Both the position numbers and the translations under genes were made by a program. A model generated the notes under the pieces. The model was not told the DNA's origin and made no database searches. It saw nothing but the letters and a program-made list of their open reading frames with translations. DNA of 64,000 nucleotides from Cohnella endophytica (GTDB lineage Bacteria; Bacillota; Bacilli; Paenibacillales; Paenibacillaceae), in the NCBI RefSeq assembly GCF_003628305.1, contig NZ_RBZM01000003.1:1-64000 (forward strand), given 5' to 3'. Each line of letters starts with the position of its first letter. The stretch's first letter is position 1. This document shows, piece after piece, positions 7,836 through 17,092 of this stretch.

Positions 7836-9620
7836 ATGGCTTCTTTTGTCATCGAGGGAAACGGGTTTGCGTACGACGGCAAACCGATGCGCATCATTAG
7901 CGGCGCCATGCATTATTTCCGCATCGTCCCCGAATATTGGGAGGATCGGCTCAGGAAGCTTAAAGCATGCGGCTTTAATACGGTCGAGACTTACGTGGCC
8001 TGGAATATACACGAGCCGAAGGAAGGACGATTCAACTTCGAAGGCATTGCGGATCTCGCGCGTTTCGTCCGTCTTGCGGAGAAGCTGGAATTGTTCGTCA
8101 TCCTTCGTCCGAGTCCTTATATATGCGCGGAATGGGAATTCGGAGGATTGCCTTCCTGGTTGCTCGCCGACCCGTCCATGAGGCTGCGTTGCAGCCATAA
8201 GCCTTATCTGGACAAAGTGGATGCTTATTACGACGTGTTGCTTCCGAAGATAAAACCGCTCCTTTGCACGTCCGGCGGTCCGGTTATTGCGCTGCAGCTC
8301 GAGAACGAATACGGAAGCTACGGCAACGATAAGTCCTATTTGGCCTATTTGAGACAAGCGATGATCGACCGGGGAATGGATGTCTTATTATTCACTTCCG
8401 ACGGTTCCGAGGACTATATGCTGCAAGGAGGCACGCTTCCGGGGACGTTGGCTACGCTTAACTTCGGCTCCAAACCGGAGCAGGCTTTCGCGAAGCTTCT
8501 CGAGTATCAATCCGACAAGCCGCTCGTGTGCATGGAGTACTGGAACGGCTGGTTCGACCATTGGGGCGATCAGCACCATGTCAGAGGCTACGACGACGTC
8601 AAGGAAGTGCTGGATCGGATATTGCGAATGGGCGCTTCGGTCAATTTCTACATGTTCCATGGCGGAACGAACTTCGGGTTTTATAACGGGGCCAATCATA
8701 TCGATTTTTACGAACCGACGGTAACCAGTTACGACTATAACGCCTTATTGACCGAGTCGGGAGACATTACCGACAAGTATAGGGCGATCCGGGAAGTCAT
8801 CTCGCAATATGCGGACGTTCCGGACGAGCCTTTGCCTCCGGATTCGGAGAAAAAAGCTTATGGCGAGGTTCGATTGACGGAGCGGGCTTTCTTGTTTTCT
8901 TCGTTCGATAGCTTAAGCGTACCTATCGGCAGCGTTTTTCCAGAAACGATGGAAAAGCTCGGACAGGATTACGGATTTATCTGGTACGAGACAGTGCTCT
9001 CCGGACCGCAAACGAATTGCGAGATTATGCTGCAGGACGTTCATGACCGCGCTTTGATCTATCTCGATGGCACTTTGCGCGGAATCGCCGAACGTTGGCG
9101 CGCCGAAGATTCCGTTACGGTCGATGTTCCGCCATCCGGGGCGAAGTTAGGCATTCTCGTCGAGAACATGGGGAGGATCAATTACGGCGCCCGTTTAAAA
9201 GATGCCAAAGGAATTACCGAAGGAGTTAAGGCAGGCACCCGTCAATACCATCAATATTTATTCGACTGGACGATTCGATGTTTGCCGTTGGACGACCTTT
9301 CGGCTCTTAGTTATGAGCCGATTCCCGTTAACGAAGCAGATGGGCAGTCTTCGGTAAACGGGGGTACTCCCGCATTCTATAGAGGGACTTTTCAAGCGGA
9401 CGGGATAGCCGACACCTTCTTGAAATTAGAAGGGTGGGTCAAAGGAGTAGCCTACGTGAACGGATTTAATCTGGGTCGTTATTGGCAGAAGGGACCGCAA
9501 CGCACTTTGTATGTTCCGGGTCCTTTATTGCGGCAAGGAACGAATGAAATCGTGATCTTCGAGCTAGAAGGAATGGAACGGCCCGCGGTAAGCTTGCAAG
9601 ATTTTCCCGAGCTCGGGTAG
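7836..9620 (+). CDS. GH35 beta-galactosidase
   Basis: Glycoside hydrolase family 35, 594 residues, retaining beta-galactosidase. The N-terminal TIM barrel shows the family signature near residues 20-110 (SGAMHYFRI, YICAEWEFGGLPSWLL). Glu158 in ENEYG is the expected acid/base and Glu234 in MEYWNGWFDHWG the expected nucleophile. A C-terminal jelly-roll region follows, with an FNLGRYW motif. No signal peptide, so it acts in the cytoplasm on imported oligosaccharide. ATG preceded by GGAGAG, 12 bases after the regulator stop, in the same operon. Confidence 0.95.
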   Translation: MASFVIEGNGFAYDGKPMRIISGAMHYFRIVPEYWEDRLRKLKACGFNTVETYVAWNIHEPKEGRFNFEGIADLARFVRLAEKLELFVILRPSPYICAEWEFGGLPSWLLADPSMRLRCSHKPYLDKVDAYYDVLLPKIKPLLCTSGGPVIALQLENEYGSYGNDKSYLAYLRQAMIDRGMDVLLFTSDGSEDYMLQGGTLPGTLATLNFGSKPEQAFAKLLEYQSDKPLVCMEYWNGWFDHWGDQHHVRGYDDVKEVLDRILRMGASVNFYMFHGGTNFGFYNGANHIDFYEPTVTSYDYNALLTESGDITDKYRAIREVISQYADVPDEPLPPDSEKKAYGEVRLTERAFLFSSFDSLSVPIGSVFPETMEKLGQDYGFIWYETVLSGPQTNCEIMLQDVHDRALIYLDGTLRGIAERWRAEDSVTVDVPPSGAKLGILVENMGRINYGARLKDAKGITEGVKAGTRQYHQYLFDWTIRCLPLDDLSALSYEPIPVNEADGQSSVNGGTPAFYRGTFQADGIADTFLKLEGWVKGVAYVNGFNLGRYWQKGPQRTLYVPGPLLRQGTNEIVIFELEGMERPAVSLQDFPELG

Positions 9621-9649
9621 CCGTTCGACAACGAGGAGAGAGATCGCCT

Positions 9650-10798
9650 ATGAATATCGGAATTATCGGCTACGGAACGCGTTTGAACTATTTTGTAGAT
9701 CGCCTGCTGGAGCTTGATTTAGGGGTGAAAGTGGCGGCCGTTGCGGATATCGATCCGGAAAAGGCGAAGTCGCTGCTGGTCAAAAAAGGAATGGAAGCGG
9801 ATAAGATCCGATTCTATGCGGATGCGGACGAGATGCTCGAACGCGAAGTGTTAGAGGGGGTCATGATCGGAACGCGTTGTACCTTGCATGCGGCTATGGC
9901 GGCCAAGGTCATGAAGTTGAATTTACCCCTGTTTCTGGAGAAGCCGGTAGGCGTGACGATGGCGGATTTAACTTTGCTGCGGAAGGCGGCATCCGAGTCC
10001 TCATCGGAGGTAGTCGTTTCTTTTCCGCTCAGGAGTACCCCCATGGTTCGGCTGGTTAAAGAAATTATCGATTCTGGGCGGCTCGGAACGATCGAGCACG
10101 TTCAAGCGGTCAATAACGTTCCCTATGGTGGAGTCTACTATCATAGCTGGTATAGGGACGAGGCGGAAGCGCACGGCTTGTTCCTTCAAAAAGCGACTCA
10201 TGATTTGGATTGCTTGAACTACTTAGTGGGTCTTCGTCCGGTCACGATTGCGGCGATGGAATCCAAGCAAGTGTTCAAGGGAGATAAGCCTGCCAATCTC
10301 CGTTGCGGCGATTGCGGGGAATATCATACATGTCCCGAAAGCCCCTATGTGCTGTCGCGGTTTAGGCAAGAGGAAGTGACGGGAGATTCGTGCGCCTTCG
10401 GCGTCGATACGGGCAATCACGATTCCGGAAGCGTGTTGATCCGTTACGAGACCGGGATGCATGCCGTCTATTCGCAAAATTTTTACTCTAGAAAATCCGC
10501 GGCCCGAAGAGGAGCGACGCTAATCGGGTATGAGGGAACCGTCGAGTTCGATTGGTACCGGGACGAGGCGAAGGTGCATATGCATAACGCGCCTAGAACG
10601 GAAACCTATAAGTTGGAAGTTGCCAAGCTCCCGCACTTCGGTGGCGACGCCGCGCTGGCGCTTAATTTTATCGAAGTGATGCGGGGCAGGGAAAAGTCGC
10701 GCTCGCCTCTGAGCATGGGAATAACGAGCGCTTTAATGTGCTTAAAGGCGGAGGAAGCGGCTCGCTCCGATCGCTATCAGACGATTGATTGGACATAG
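9650..10798 (+). CDS. Gfo/Idh/MocA family oxidoreductase
   Basis: NAD(P)-dependent sugar dehydrogenase-like protein, 382 residues. Rossmann fold starts with GIIGYGTR at residues 3-10; the family EKP motif (EKPVGV) is at about 97-102. Family members oxidise or epimerise sugars, sugar acids or inositols. An unusual CGDCGEYHTC cluster at about residues 217-227 might bind a metal; I do not know it as a general family feature. RBS GAGGAGAG. Its position after the GH35 gene suggests that it processes the released sugar, but the substrate is unknown. Confidence 0.88.
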   Translation: MNIGIIGYGTRLNYFVDRLLELDLGVKVAAVADIDPEKAKSLLVKKGMEADKIRFYADADEMLEREVLEGVMIGTRCTLHAAMAAKVMKLNLPLFLEKPVGVTMADLTLLRKAASESSSEVVVSFPLRSTPMVRLVKEIIDSGRLGTIEHVQAVNNVPYGGVYYHSWYRDEAEAHGLFLQKATHDLDCLNYLVGLRPVTIAAMESKQVFKGDKPANLRCGDCGEYHTCPESPYVLSRFRQEEVTGDSCAFGVDTGNHDSGSVLIRYETGMHAVYSQNFYSRKSAARRGATLIGYEGTVEFDWYRDEAKVHMHNAPRTETYKLEVAKLPHFGGDAALALNFIEVMRGREKSRSPLSMGITSALMCLKAEEAARSDRYQTIDWT

Positions 10799-10816
10799 GG
10801 AGGGGGCCGGCGACAA

Positions 10817-11977
10817 GTGACGGACCGACGCAGACAGCAATCGCTAGTCGCTCACGACGAGCATGACGATAGACATTACGGAGCGGTCCATGTTCCCGTA
10901 TACGATAGCAGTCTGTTCACTTTCCCTTCCGTGGAGAGGATGGAGCGGGCGCATGCGGAAGACGGCTATGTATATTCAAGAGGGAATAATCCGACCGTCC
11001 GCGAGTTGGAAGTGAAACTGGCCGCCATGGAGGGCGGGGAGCGAGCCAGATGTTTCGCGACCGGTATGGGCGCGATCTCGGCGGCTATTCTCTCCATCGT
11101 CCGCGCCGGGGATCATATCGTATGCGTCGATCAGGCTTATGGACCGACGAGGAATTTCATCGGCAACTATATGAGAAGATTCGACGTCCAAGTCCACTTC
11201 GTCGATGGCTCCGATCTGGCGGCGATCGAGGCGGCTATCGGCATGAAGACGAAGTTGCTTTATTTGGAAAGCCCGTCTAGCCTCCTGTTCGAGTTGCAGG
11301 ACCTTCGGGCTTGCGCCGAATTGGCGCGCAGGCATGGCCTTAAGACCGTCATCGATAACACTTGGGCAACCCCGTGTTACCAGAATCCACTGGCTTTCGG
11401 CATCGATCTGGTCGTCCATTCCTTAACCAAATACGTCGGAGGACACAGCGATGCCATGGGGGGAGTCGTTATCGGCAACGCGGATCGGATCGGCGAGCTC
11501 GACCGCAACGAGCTCGTCCTGCTTGGCTCCGTAATGCAGCCGCAAACCGCCGCGTTGATCGCAAGGGGACTGCGAACGCTTCCGTTGCGCATGGAACGGC
11601 ATCGGATCGTCGGGATGGCGGTGGCGGAATATTTGGAGTCTTTATCGTTCATAGACAGGGTTCGTTATCCGGGGTTGCCTTCCCATCCGCAGCATGAGTT
11701 GGCCGAGAATCAGATGTCCGGTTACGGCGGATTGTTATCTTTCGAGGCGGGGATGGACAGGGGGAAGCTCGTCCGCTTCGTCGATCAACTGAAGTTCTTC
11801 CGCATCGGATTTAGCTGGGGGGGCTACGAAAGCCTCGTATCCTTGCAAGAAAGAGCAGAGATAGGACAGGATCGTCCGGTTCCGGTAGTTCGGCTTTACG
11901 CGGGGTTGGAGGAGCCGGCGGACTTGATCGCGGATTTGGCGGAGGCATTCCGATCGGCAGGATTCCATGTCGAATAG
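10817..11977 (+). CDS. Cys/Met-metabolism PLP-dependent enzyme (cystathionine synthase/lyase family)
   Basis: Fold-type I PLP enzyme of 386 residues. Family motifs are complete: YSRGNNPT (53-60), ATGMGAI (81-87), IDNTWATP (179-186) and the Schiff-base Lys205 in SLTKYVGGHSD. GTG start preceded by GGGAGGGGG. Relatives are cystathionine gamma-synthases, gamma-lyases and beta-lyases. It lies 18 bases after the oxidoreductase and runs directly into the DUF4091 gene, inside a carbohydrate operon with no other sulfur gene. Either it does an elimination on a sugar-derived or amino-acid-linked substrate, or it is a passenger. Reaction not assigned. Confidence 0.85.
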   Translation: MTDRRRQQSLVAHDEHDDRHYGAVHVPVYDSSLFTFPSVERMERAHAEDGYVYSRGNNPTVRELEVKLAAMEGGERARCFATGMGAISAAILSIVRAGDHIVCVDQAYGPTRNFIGNYMRRFDVQVHFVDGSDLAAIEAAIGMKTKLLYLESPSSLLFELQDLRACAELARRHGLKTVIDNTWATPCYQNPLAFGIDLVVHSLTKYVGGHSDAMGGVVIGNADRIGELDRNELVLLGSVMQPQTAALIARGLRTLPLRMERHRIVGMAVAEYLESLSFIDRVRYPGLPSHPQHELAENQMSGYGGLLSFEAGMDRGKLVRFVDQLKFFRIGFSWGGYESLVSLQERAEIGQDRPVPVVRLYAGLEEPADLIADLAEAFRSAGFHVE

Positions 11978-11999
11978 ATCAGAAGGAGAGATCGCGGAA

Positions 12000-13688
12000 A
12001 TGAAGGAAATCGAAGCGGTGGAGAAGCGGGAAGTCGAACTGAGAAGCGTAAGTTCTCTGGCAAAGGTGTTTCCCGACGAGGAGCTGCGGGAGCCGCGCGA
12101 AGGAGAAGGGACCGCTCTATGGGGCGAAAGGTTTTCTTTCCAAATCGCCTATCGTTCCGAACGACGGTCAAGGCCGTATTACGCAGAGATAAAGGTTTTG
12201 TCCGAGGAGCTTAACGGCTCTATATCCGTTCGCCAAGTCGGACTTGCTCCCTCGGAGCTTCCGGGATACGCGGACTCTGATGAACATGTGCTGCGTATGA
12301 CGCCGGGGTTATATCCGGATCCGTTGTATCCGATCGGCCTTAGCGGAAAGCTGAAGCTATTCCCGCATCAATGGCGTTCACTATGGATCGAGATTACCGT
12401 GGAGGCCGGCGTTAGGCCGGGAGCTCATACCGTCGGAATCGAATTCGTATCCGACGAGGGCTCGATAGTGGGACAAGAAAGCTTTATTCTGAATGTCGTT
12501 CCTGCCGTATTGCCGGATCAGGAACTGATCCACACCGAATGGTTTCACGCGGATTGCTTGGCTACTCAGTATCGAACCGAGGTTTTCGGCGAACGGCATT
12601 GGGAACTGATCGAGGCCTACGTAAAAACGGCCGCCCTTCATGGCATCAACATGATTTTGACTCCACTATTCACTCCGCCGCTTGATACGCAAATCGGGGG
12701 GGAGCGCCCGACGGTCCAATTGGTGGACGTTACGCGAACGGACGGGATTTACTCGTTCGGCTTCGAACGTCTAAAGAGATGGATAGACATGCTGGACAGG
12801 AACGGTATCGCGTATATCGAGTTTTCCCACTTTTTCACGCAATGGGGAGCGAAACACGCGCCTAAGATCGTCGTCACGGAAGACGGCGTTGCAAGCTCTT
12901 CGTTCGGTTGGCATACCGATGCCGCGGGGGAGCCTTACGGCCGGTTCCTGGACGAGTTCTTGCCCGCGTTGTTGGATTTCGTTCAAGCGAACGGACTCGA
13001 GAAGCGTTGCTTCTTCCATGTGTCGGACGAACCGCAGGAAGAACATCTGGACTCTTATAGGACGGCAAGCGAACGAGTGCGCAAGCATGTGAATAGCTAT
13101 CCGATCATTGACGCGTTGTCGGACTATCGGTTTTACGAGAAAGGGTTGGTCAGCCATCCGATTCCCTCGAACGATCACGTGGATATTTTCCTGGATGCCG
13201 GCGTAACGAATTTGTGGACTTATTATTGCTGCGCGCAATACAAAGACGTAACTAATCGCTTCTTCCATATGCCTTCGGCAAGAAGCAGAATTCTCGGTTT
13301 TCAGCTCTATAAGTTCGATCTAAGCGGATTTCTGCATTGGGGCTATAATTTCTGGTATTCGCAATATTCTTTGGATTCCGTTAATCCTTACGAGATTACC
13401 GATGCCGGAGGGGCCTTCCCATCGGGCGACGCTTTCCTCGTCTATCCGGGCGAGAACGGTCCGATCGAATCCGTTCGTCTTAAAGTATTGTTCGAGGCCT
13501 TACAGGATTTGCGCGCGTTACGCCTTCTGGAAAAACTGGCGGGAAGGGATAAGGCGTTGCGACTGCTCGAGGAACAACTTGACGAGCCTTTGACGTTCAA
13601 GACTTATCCAAGGCAAGCGCAATGGCTGCTGTCCAAGCGCAACCGGATTAACGAAGCGATTCGCCAACTCGTCAAGGGCAACGATTAG
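12000..13688 (+). CDS. DUF4091 domain protein, probable glycoside hydrolase
   Basis: Protein of about 562 residues with an N-terminal beta-sandwich-like part and a central barrel-like part (HTEWFHADCLA, FFHVSDEPQEEHL, TYYCCAQYKDVTNRF), typical of DUF4091 proteins found in polysaccharide-use loci and thought to be glycoside hydrolases. No signal peptide. Acidic residues in the SDEPQEEH segment are plausible catalytic candidates. ATG at 12000 is chosen because AAGGAG precedes it; an in-frame ATG at 11967 inside the PLP gene lacks a clear RBS. Last gene of the operon, followed by a terminator. Confidence 0.8.
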   Translation: MKEIEAVEKREVELRSVSSLAKVFPDEELREPREGEGTALWGERFSFQIAYRSERRSRPYYAEIKVLSEELNGSISVRQVGLAPSELPGYADSDEHVLRMTPGLYPDPLYPIGLSGKLKLFPHQWRSLWIEITVEAGVRPGAHTVGIEFVSDEGSIVGQESFILNVVPAVLPDQELIHTEWFHADCLATQYRTEVFGERHWELIEAYVKTAALHGINMILTPLFTPPLDTQIGGERPTVQLVDVTRTDGIYSFGFERLKRWIDMLDRNGIAYIEFSHFFTQWGAKHAPKIVVTEDGVASSSFGWHTDAAGEPYGRFLDEFLPALLDFVQANGLEKRCFFHVSDEPQEEHLDSYRTASERVRKHVNSYPIIDALSDYRFYEKGLVSHPIPSNDHVDIFLDAGVTNLWTYYCCAQYKDVTNRFFHMPSARSRILGFQLYKFDLSGFLHWGYNFWYSQYSLDSVNPYEITDAGGAFPSGDAFLVYPGENGPIESVRLKVLFEALQDLRALRLLEKLAGRDKALRLLEEQLDEPLTFKTYPRQAQWLLSKRNRINEAIRQLVKGND

Positions 13689-13711
13689 TCGTAAGAAATA
13701 GACCGGAACTT

Positions 13712-13755
13712 TAAAGCAGACGAGGTATCGTTTCCCTTGTTCTGCTTTATTGTCG
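13712..13755 (+). terminator. terminator of the sugar-use operon
   Basis: TAAAGCAGA (13712-13720) pairs with TCTGCTTTA (13741-13749); inner CGAGG/CCTTG pairs extend the stem. The T-rich tail is short. Confidence 0.7.
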
Positions 13756-13786
13756 TACCCGTGTTTTCCGAAGCGCGCGTTGCAGT

Positions 13787-13792
13787 TATAAT
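13787..13792 (+). promoter_or_regulatory. candidate -10 box of the CBM9-like gene
   Basis: TATAAT about 30 bases before the start codon. No convincing -35 box (TTTTCC at the 17-base position), so the promoter may be weak or activated. Confidence 0.45.
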
Positions 13793-13823
13793 CATTTCGT
13801 AGGTCCTATGGGAGGTGTTCGGC

Positions 13824-14453
13824 TTGAGCGAAAATAATCAATTCATCGCGTACGAGTGTCGTTATGTTATATACGGGGATAAGGCTTGGGACGATTTGCC
13901 CGAGAATTCGCTCGTGGATGTCGTGACGGGAGGAGAAGTACGGGAGCCAACGAAAGTGAAAGCCTGTTGGGACGAGCGGGCACTGTATGTCAGATTCGAT
14001 TGCACGGACAATCATTGCGTCTCGGATTTCAAAAATCGGAAAGATCCGTTATACGAACAGGATGTCGTTGAAGTGTTTATCGACGAGGAAGGTTTGGGCA
14101 ACAAATACATGGAAATCGTATTGAGCCCCAACAATGTCGTTTACGATGTGTTTATTACCCACAAACCGAGAGCGGATCGGAACCAACCTGTTTTCGATAT
14201 CGATCGAGAATGGACCGTCGAGGGGCTCGAGACGTCCGTTGAAGTCGGCGAGCTTAAACGGACCTATACTCTTTCCATTCCATTCTCTAATTTCGGAAAA
14301 GCCCCGCGCGAAGACGTTGAATGGAAAATCAACTTCTTCCGCATCGACGACGACCCCGAGGGGAATCGGCACTTTCAAGCTTGGTCGCCTTCCGGCCGCA
14401 TTCAATTTCATCTTTCGGAGTTTTTCGGAACACTGCGGTTCGTAAAAGTATGA
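13824..14453 (+). CDS. CBM9-like carbohydrate-binding protein
   Basis: Protein of 209 residues resembling carbohydrate-binding family 9-like domains: an immunoglobulin-like beta-sandwich with ACWDERALYVRFD near residues 45-60, DVVEVFID and KINFFRID strands. No signal peptide. TTG at 13824 is preferred over GTG at 13815 because GGAGGTG sits six bases before it. It stands alone between two terminators next to the sugar-use operon and may take part in the same pathway. Stand-alone cytoplasmic CBM9-like proteins have no settled role. Confidence 0.8.
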   Translation: MSENNQFIAYECRYVIYGDKAWDDLPENSLVDVVTGGEVREPTKVKACWDERALYVRFDCTDNHCVSDFKNRKDPLYEQDVVEVFIDEEGLGNKYMEIVLSPNNVVYDVFITHKPRADRNQPVFDIDREWTVEGLETSVEVGELKRTYTLSIPFSNFGKAPREDVEWKINFFRIDDDPEGNRHFQAWSPSGRIQFHLSEFFGTLRFVKV

Positions 14454-14499
14454 ACTATCCCCCGTCAAGTCGACAGTATAATAAATGAGATGCATTAAG

Positions 14500-14540
14500 C
14501 GGCCTTGTCCTGAATTCCACGGGACTAAGGCCGTTTTATT
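14500..14540 (+). terminator. terminator after the CBM9-like gene
   Basis: CGGCCTTGTCC pairs with GGGACTAAGGCCG (one bulged base), then TTTTATTT. The following 14541-14729 holds no gene; a TACAAT at 14681-14686 is a possible -10 box for the psp/lia-like operon, but no -35 box is clear. Confidence 0.8.
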
Positions 14541-14729
14541 TGAAGTATGAAACCCTCAATTGTGGGCGGGGTTCGGACCGTAGGTCTGATCGTATAAGGT
14601 CGCAAGGCGGTAAGGATCCTCGACTACAGTCTAGGAACAAAAACATACGCGAGTCCGTTATGCATAAAGGCGGAGAGGTTTACAATAAGGTCATGAGGTA
14701 ACGAGTTACAGAAAAGAGGTGAAGCAAAA

Positions 14730-15029
14730 ATGAGAAGCGGTAATGGGCTGGCTCTACTGTTAATCGGCTTCGGCGGATTGATTATTCTCGGCAAGTTGGG
14801 CTTCGGACTGGGATTCCTGTTCGGATTGCTAATCCCGATACTGATCATCTTGTTGGGAGTCGTCGCCTGGAACAACGGTAACCGATTGTTGGGAGGCGTG
14901 ATCGCGGTCGTGGGAGGATTCATTCTCTTAGGCAAGCTGTCCTTCTTGTTCGTATGGGCCGCGGCCATCGCATTAATCGTATTCGGAATTTCAATGATCA
15001 GCCGCAAGAACAATTCAACGAGGATGTAG
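14730..15029 (+). CDS. LiaI-like small membrane protein (DUF5668-like)
   Basis: Protein of 99 residues with four hydrophobic segments separated by short Gly/Asn turns and a charged tail (SRKNNSTRM). It resembles LiaI and the N-terminal membrane part of LiaF. In Bacillus the LiaI protein anchors the PspA-like LiaH at the membrane under cell-wall stress. First gene of a run of four (spacings 45, 4 and 4 bases) with two PspA proteins and a PspC protein, so a membrane anchor or sensor role is likely. RBS AGAGGTG. Confidence 0.8.
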   Translation: MRSGNGLALLLIGFGGLIILGKLGFGLGFLFGLLIPILIILLGVVAWNNGNRLLGGVIAVVGGFILLGKLSFLFVWAAAIALIVFGISMISRKNNSTRM

Positions 15030-15074
15030 TCACTCGACAATAAAGTCGCAACGGACAAGGGAGGGAATATAGGA

Positions 15075-15740
15075 ATGAGCGTGATGAGAAGAGTGCGCGA
15101 TATGACGGCGGCATCTCTTAACGACCGCCTGGAAAAGGCGGAAGATCCGGTTCGCGTCATCGATCAATTCCTGTGGTCGACGCACCAAGAGATTACGCAG
15201 AGCGAGGCTTTACACCGCCAATACGCTACGCATACGGATCATCTGCTGCGCCAATGGAAAGATGCCGAGCAATGGTCGTCGAAACGGGAAGGTCAAGCAG
15301 TGACGGCGCTTAAGGCGGGGGAAGAAAACGTCGCTAAGCTGGCGCTGCAGGATAAAGTGATCCATGAAGAACGATCGGAGCGTTACCGGCTTCTATACGA
15401 GCAGAGCAAAGACGAGCTTACCGATCTGGAACGGCTCATTCAAGAGCTGCGCAACGAATACCGAACCGTGTACGACCGTCGTCAGTTCTACGTAGCCAAG
15501 ATGGAATCGCTTCGTTTGCAGCAACGATTGAACGCCCGTTACGGGCCCGGACAAGCGGATACTTCGCAGATGTTCCGCAAGATCGACGATCGCCTTACCG
15601 ATATGGAACTGGAAAGCCGAAGCCTGCGCGATCTGCGCAGAATGGGACAAGAAACGCTGCTTCATGCGGGCGAGGTTGTTAAAAACACGATAGAGAGAGA
15701 ATTAGAACAGTTAAAGCGCAAGCTGCAACAAGGAGGTTAA
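15075..15740 (+). CDS. PspA/IM30 family protein 1 (LiaH-like)
   Basis: Phage-shock protein A family, 221 residues, almost entirely helical and charged, with the family start (MRRVRDMTAASLNDRLEKAE). Such proteins form ESCRT-III-like rods and rings that protect the cytoplasmic membrane. The second helix carries the usual long coiled coil. RBS GGGAGGG. Four bases separate it from the PspC gene; a second PspA gene follows that, so both paralogues are made together. Confidence 0.92.
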   Translation: MSVMRRVRDMTAASLNDRLEKAEDPVRVIDQFLWSTHQEITQSEALHRQYATHTDHLLRQWKDAEQWSSKREGQAVTALKAGEENVAKLALQDKVIHEERSERYRLLYEQSKDELTDLERLIQELRNEYRTVYDRRQFYVAKMESLRLQQRLNARYGPGQADTSQMFRKIDDRLTDMELESRSLRDLRRMGQETLLHAGEVVKNTIERELEQLKRKLQQGG

Positions 15741-15744
15741 AGGA

Positions 15745-16260
15745 ATGCGCAAACTATACCGATCGACGAGAGATCGCAAGCTATTCGGAGTATGCGGAGG
15801 GTTAGCGGATTATCTAGGCATGGACGCTACGCTGTTGCGTATTGCGCTGATCGCCGTAACCGTCTTCTCCGCGGGATCCGTAGTTATCGTTTACATCATT
15901 GCCGGTTTAGTTATTCCGCGAGAGCCGAGCTTCGGCGGCGGATACGGCGGTAATCCTTTCGATCAAGGCTGGAAAGGTCATGATCATCAGCCTAATTACG
16001 GCTACGGCAACCAAAGCTGGAACCCGAACGGGAACAATGCGGGGCAAGGACCCGTACCGGGAGGATCACCCGGCTATGCCGGAACGCATACGACGGCTCC
16101 CCGTCCGGGACCATCCGTCGCCACCCCTCCCGTAACGGGGCGCGCGCCTCAAGGGCTGGACGCGATGATGGAAGATATCGAGAAGAAGTCGCTGCAAAGA
16201 GAGATCGAGGAACTGAAAGCAAGAATATCAAAATTCGAGAAGCAATCGAAAGGAGAATAA
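15745..16260 (+). CDS. PspC domain protein
   Basis: Protein of 171 residues with an N-terminal PspC domain ([19 protein letters not shown], then a membrane segment at about residues 35-58), a Gly/Asn/Pro-rich linker of about 70 residues and a C-terminal helix of about 40 charged residues likely to form a coiled coil. PspC proteins signal membrane stress or bind PspA. The C-terminal helix could contact one of the PspA proteins encoded on either side. RBS AAGGAGG. Confidence 0.92.
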   Translation: MRKLYRSTRDRKLFGVCGGLADYLGMDATLLRIALIAVTVFSAGSVVIVYIIAGLVIPREPSFGGGYGGNPFDQGWKGHDHQPNYGYGNQSWNPNGNNAGQGPVPGGSPGYAGTHTTAPRPGPSVATPPVTGRAPQGLDAMMEDIEKKSLQREIEELKARISKFEKQSKGE

Positions 16261-16264
16261 CACA

Positions 16265-16948
16265 ATGGGTGTATTCCAAAGAATGAAAGATCTGACAAAG
16301 GCGTCCGTACATGATTTGCTTGATAAACTCGAGGATCCAGTCGTGATGTTAAATCAATACCTTCGGGACATGGAGACGGAAATTCACGATGCGGAAGTAA
16401 CGGTAGCGAAGCAGATGGCTTCCGAACGCAGAATGAAGCAACGCCTCGACGAACTGGTGCGCTTAGGCGTCGACCGCGAAGGCCAGGCGGAGCATTCGCT
16501 CCGGAACGGGAACGAGGAGCTTGCGCGCAAACTTCTCGAGGAGAAGATTCAATACGATCAGCAAGCCGCGGACTTGGCGGGATTGCATGGGCAAGCAAGC
16601 GCGCAGGTTAACGATCTTACTACGCAGCTTCACGAAATGAAGGAAGAGTATTACAAGCTTCGCAACAAGCGCAACGAGCTCGTGGCACGCTCGCAAATGG
16701 CCAAAGCTCGCAAGCAAATGGCGCAGATCAGCACGCTGCACACGATCGAGAGCGGTTCCGCGTCTCGCGGCTTCCACCGCATGGAAGAGAAAATCATGCA
16801 GATGGAAGCGGAAGCCGAAGTCGTTCGTTTGCCGGGCTCGTCATACGCCGGCGTTCCGTCCCGCGTCGATCCCGAGAAGGCGTATCGCGTGGATCAAGAG
16901 CTGGAAGCTCTGAAAAGCCGGATGCAACCGAACTTGGACAAAGAATAA
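16265..16948 (+). CDS. PspA/IM30 family protein 2
   Basis: Second PspA paralogue, 227 residues, with the family start [20 protein letters not shown] and a membrane-binding first helix. It is only moderately similar to the first paralogue, so the duplication is not recent. C-terminal extension with a Gly/Ser/Pro break ([14 protein letters not shown]) before a last helix. RBS AAAGGAG. Last gene before a hairpin and a separate lia-like block. Confidence 0.92.
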   Translation: MGVFQRMKDLTKASVHDLLDKLEDPVVMLNQYLRDMETEIHDAEVTVAKQMASERRMKQRLDELVRLGVDREGQAEHSLRNGNEELARKLLEEKIQYDQQAADLAGLHGQASAQVNDLTTQLHEMKEEYYKLRNKRNELVARSQMAKARKQMAQISTLHTIESGSASRGFHRMEEKIMQMEAEAEVVRLPGSSYAGVPSRVDPEKAYRVDQELEALKSRMQPNLDKE

Positions 16949-17015
16949 GGCCGGGCATTCTCGCTTGTCGCAACTTATGCTATGATGTCAGAATGTGAAG
17001 GTAAACGATACGTTC

Positions 17016-17047
17016 GAGCCATAACGGGATTCGTCCCGGTATGGCTC
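17016..17047. promoter_or_regulatory. strong hairpin between the psp and lia blocks
   Basis: GAGCCATA and CGGGA pair with TCCCG and TATGGCTC around a TTCG loop; there is no T run, so it is not a classical terminator. It may be an mRNA end or processing point. A TGC-TATGAT extended -10 at 16979-16987 lies upstream and may give the liaF-like gene its own promoter. Confidence 0.5.
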
Positions 17048-17092
17048 TAACTGCGAATTAAAGTCGAGAGCGGCAGGAGGTGCCTTTCCGGG

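Noticed and set aside
14541..14729. ECF (sigma-W-like) promoter before the psp/lia locus from TGAAAC at 14548
   Set aside because: The CGTA partner lies about 25 bases away instead of about 16; spacing does not fit.
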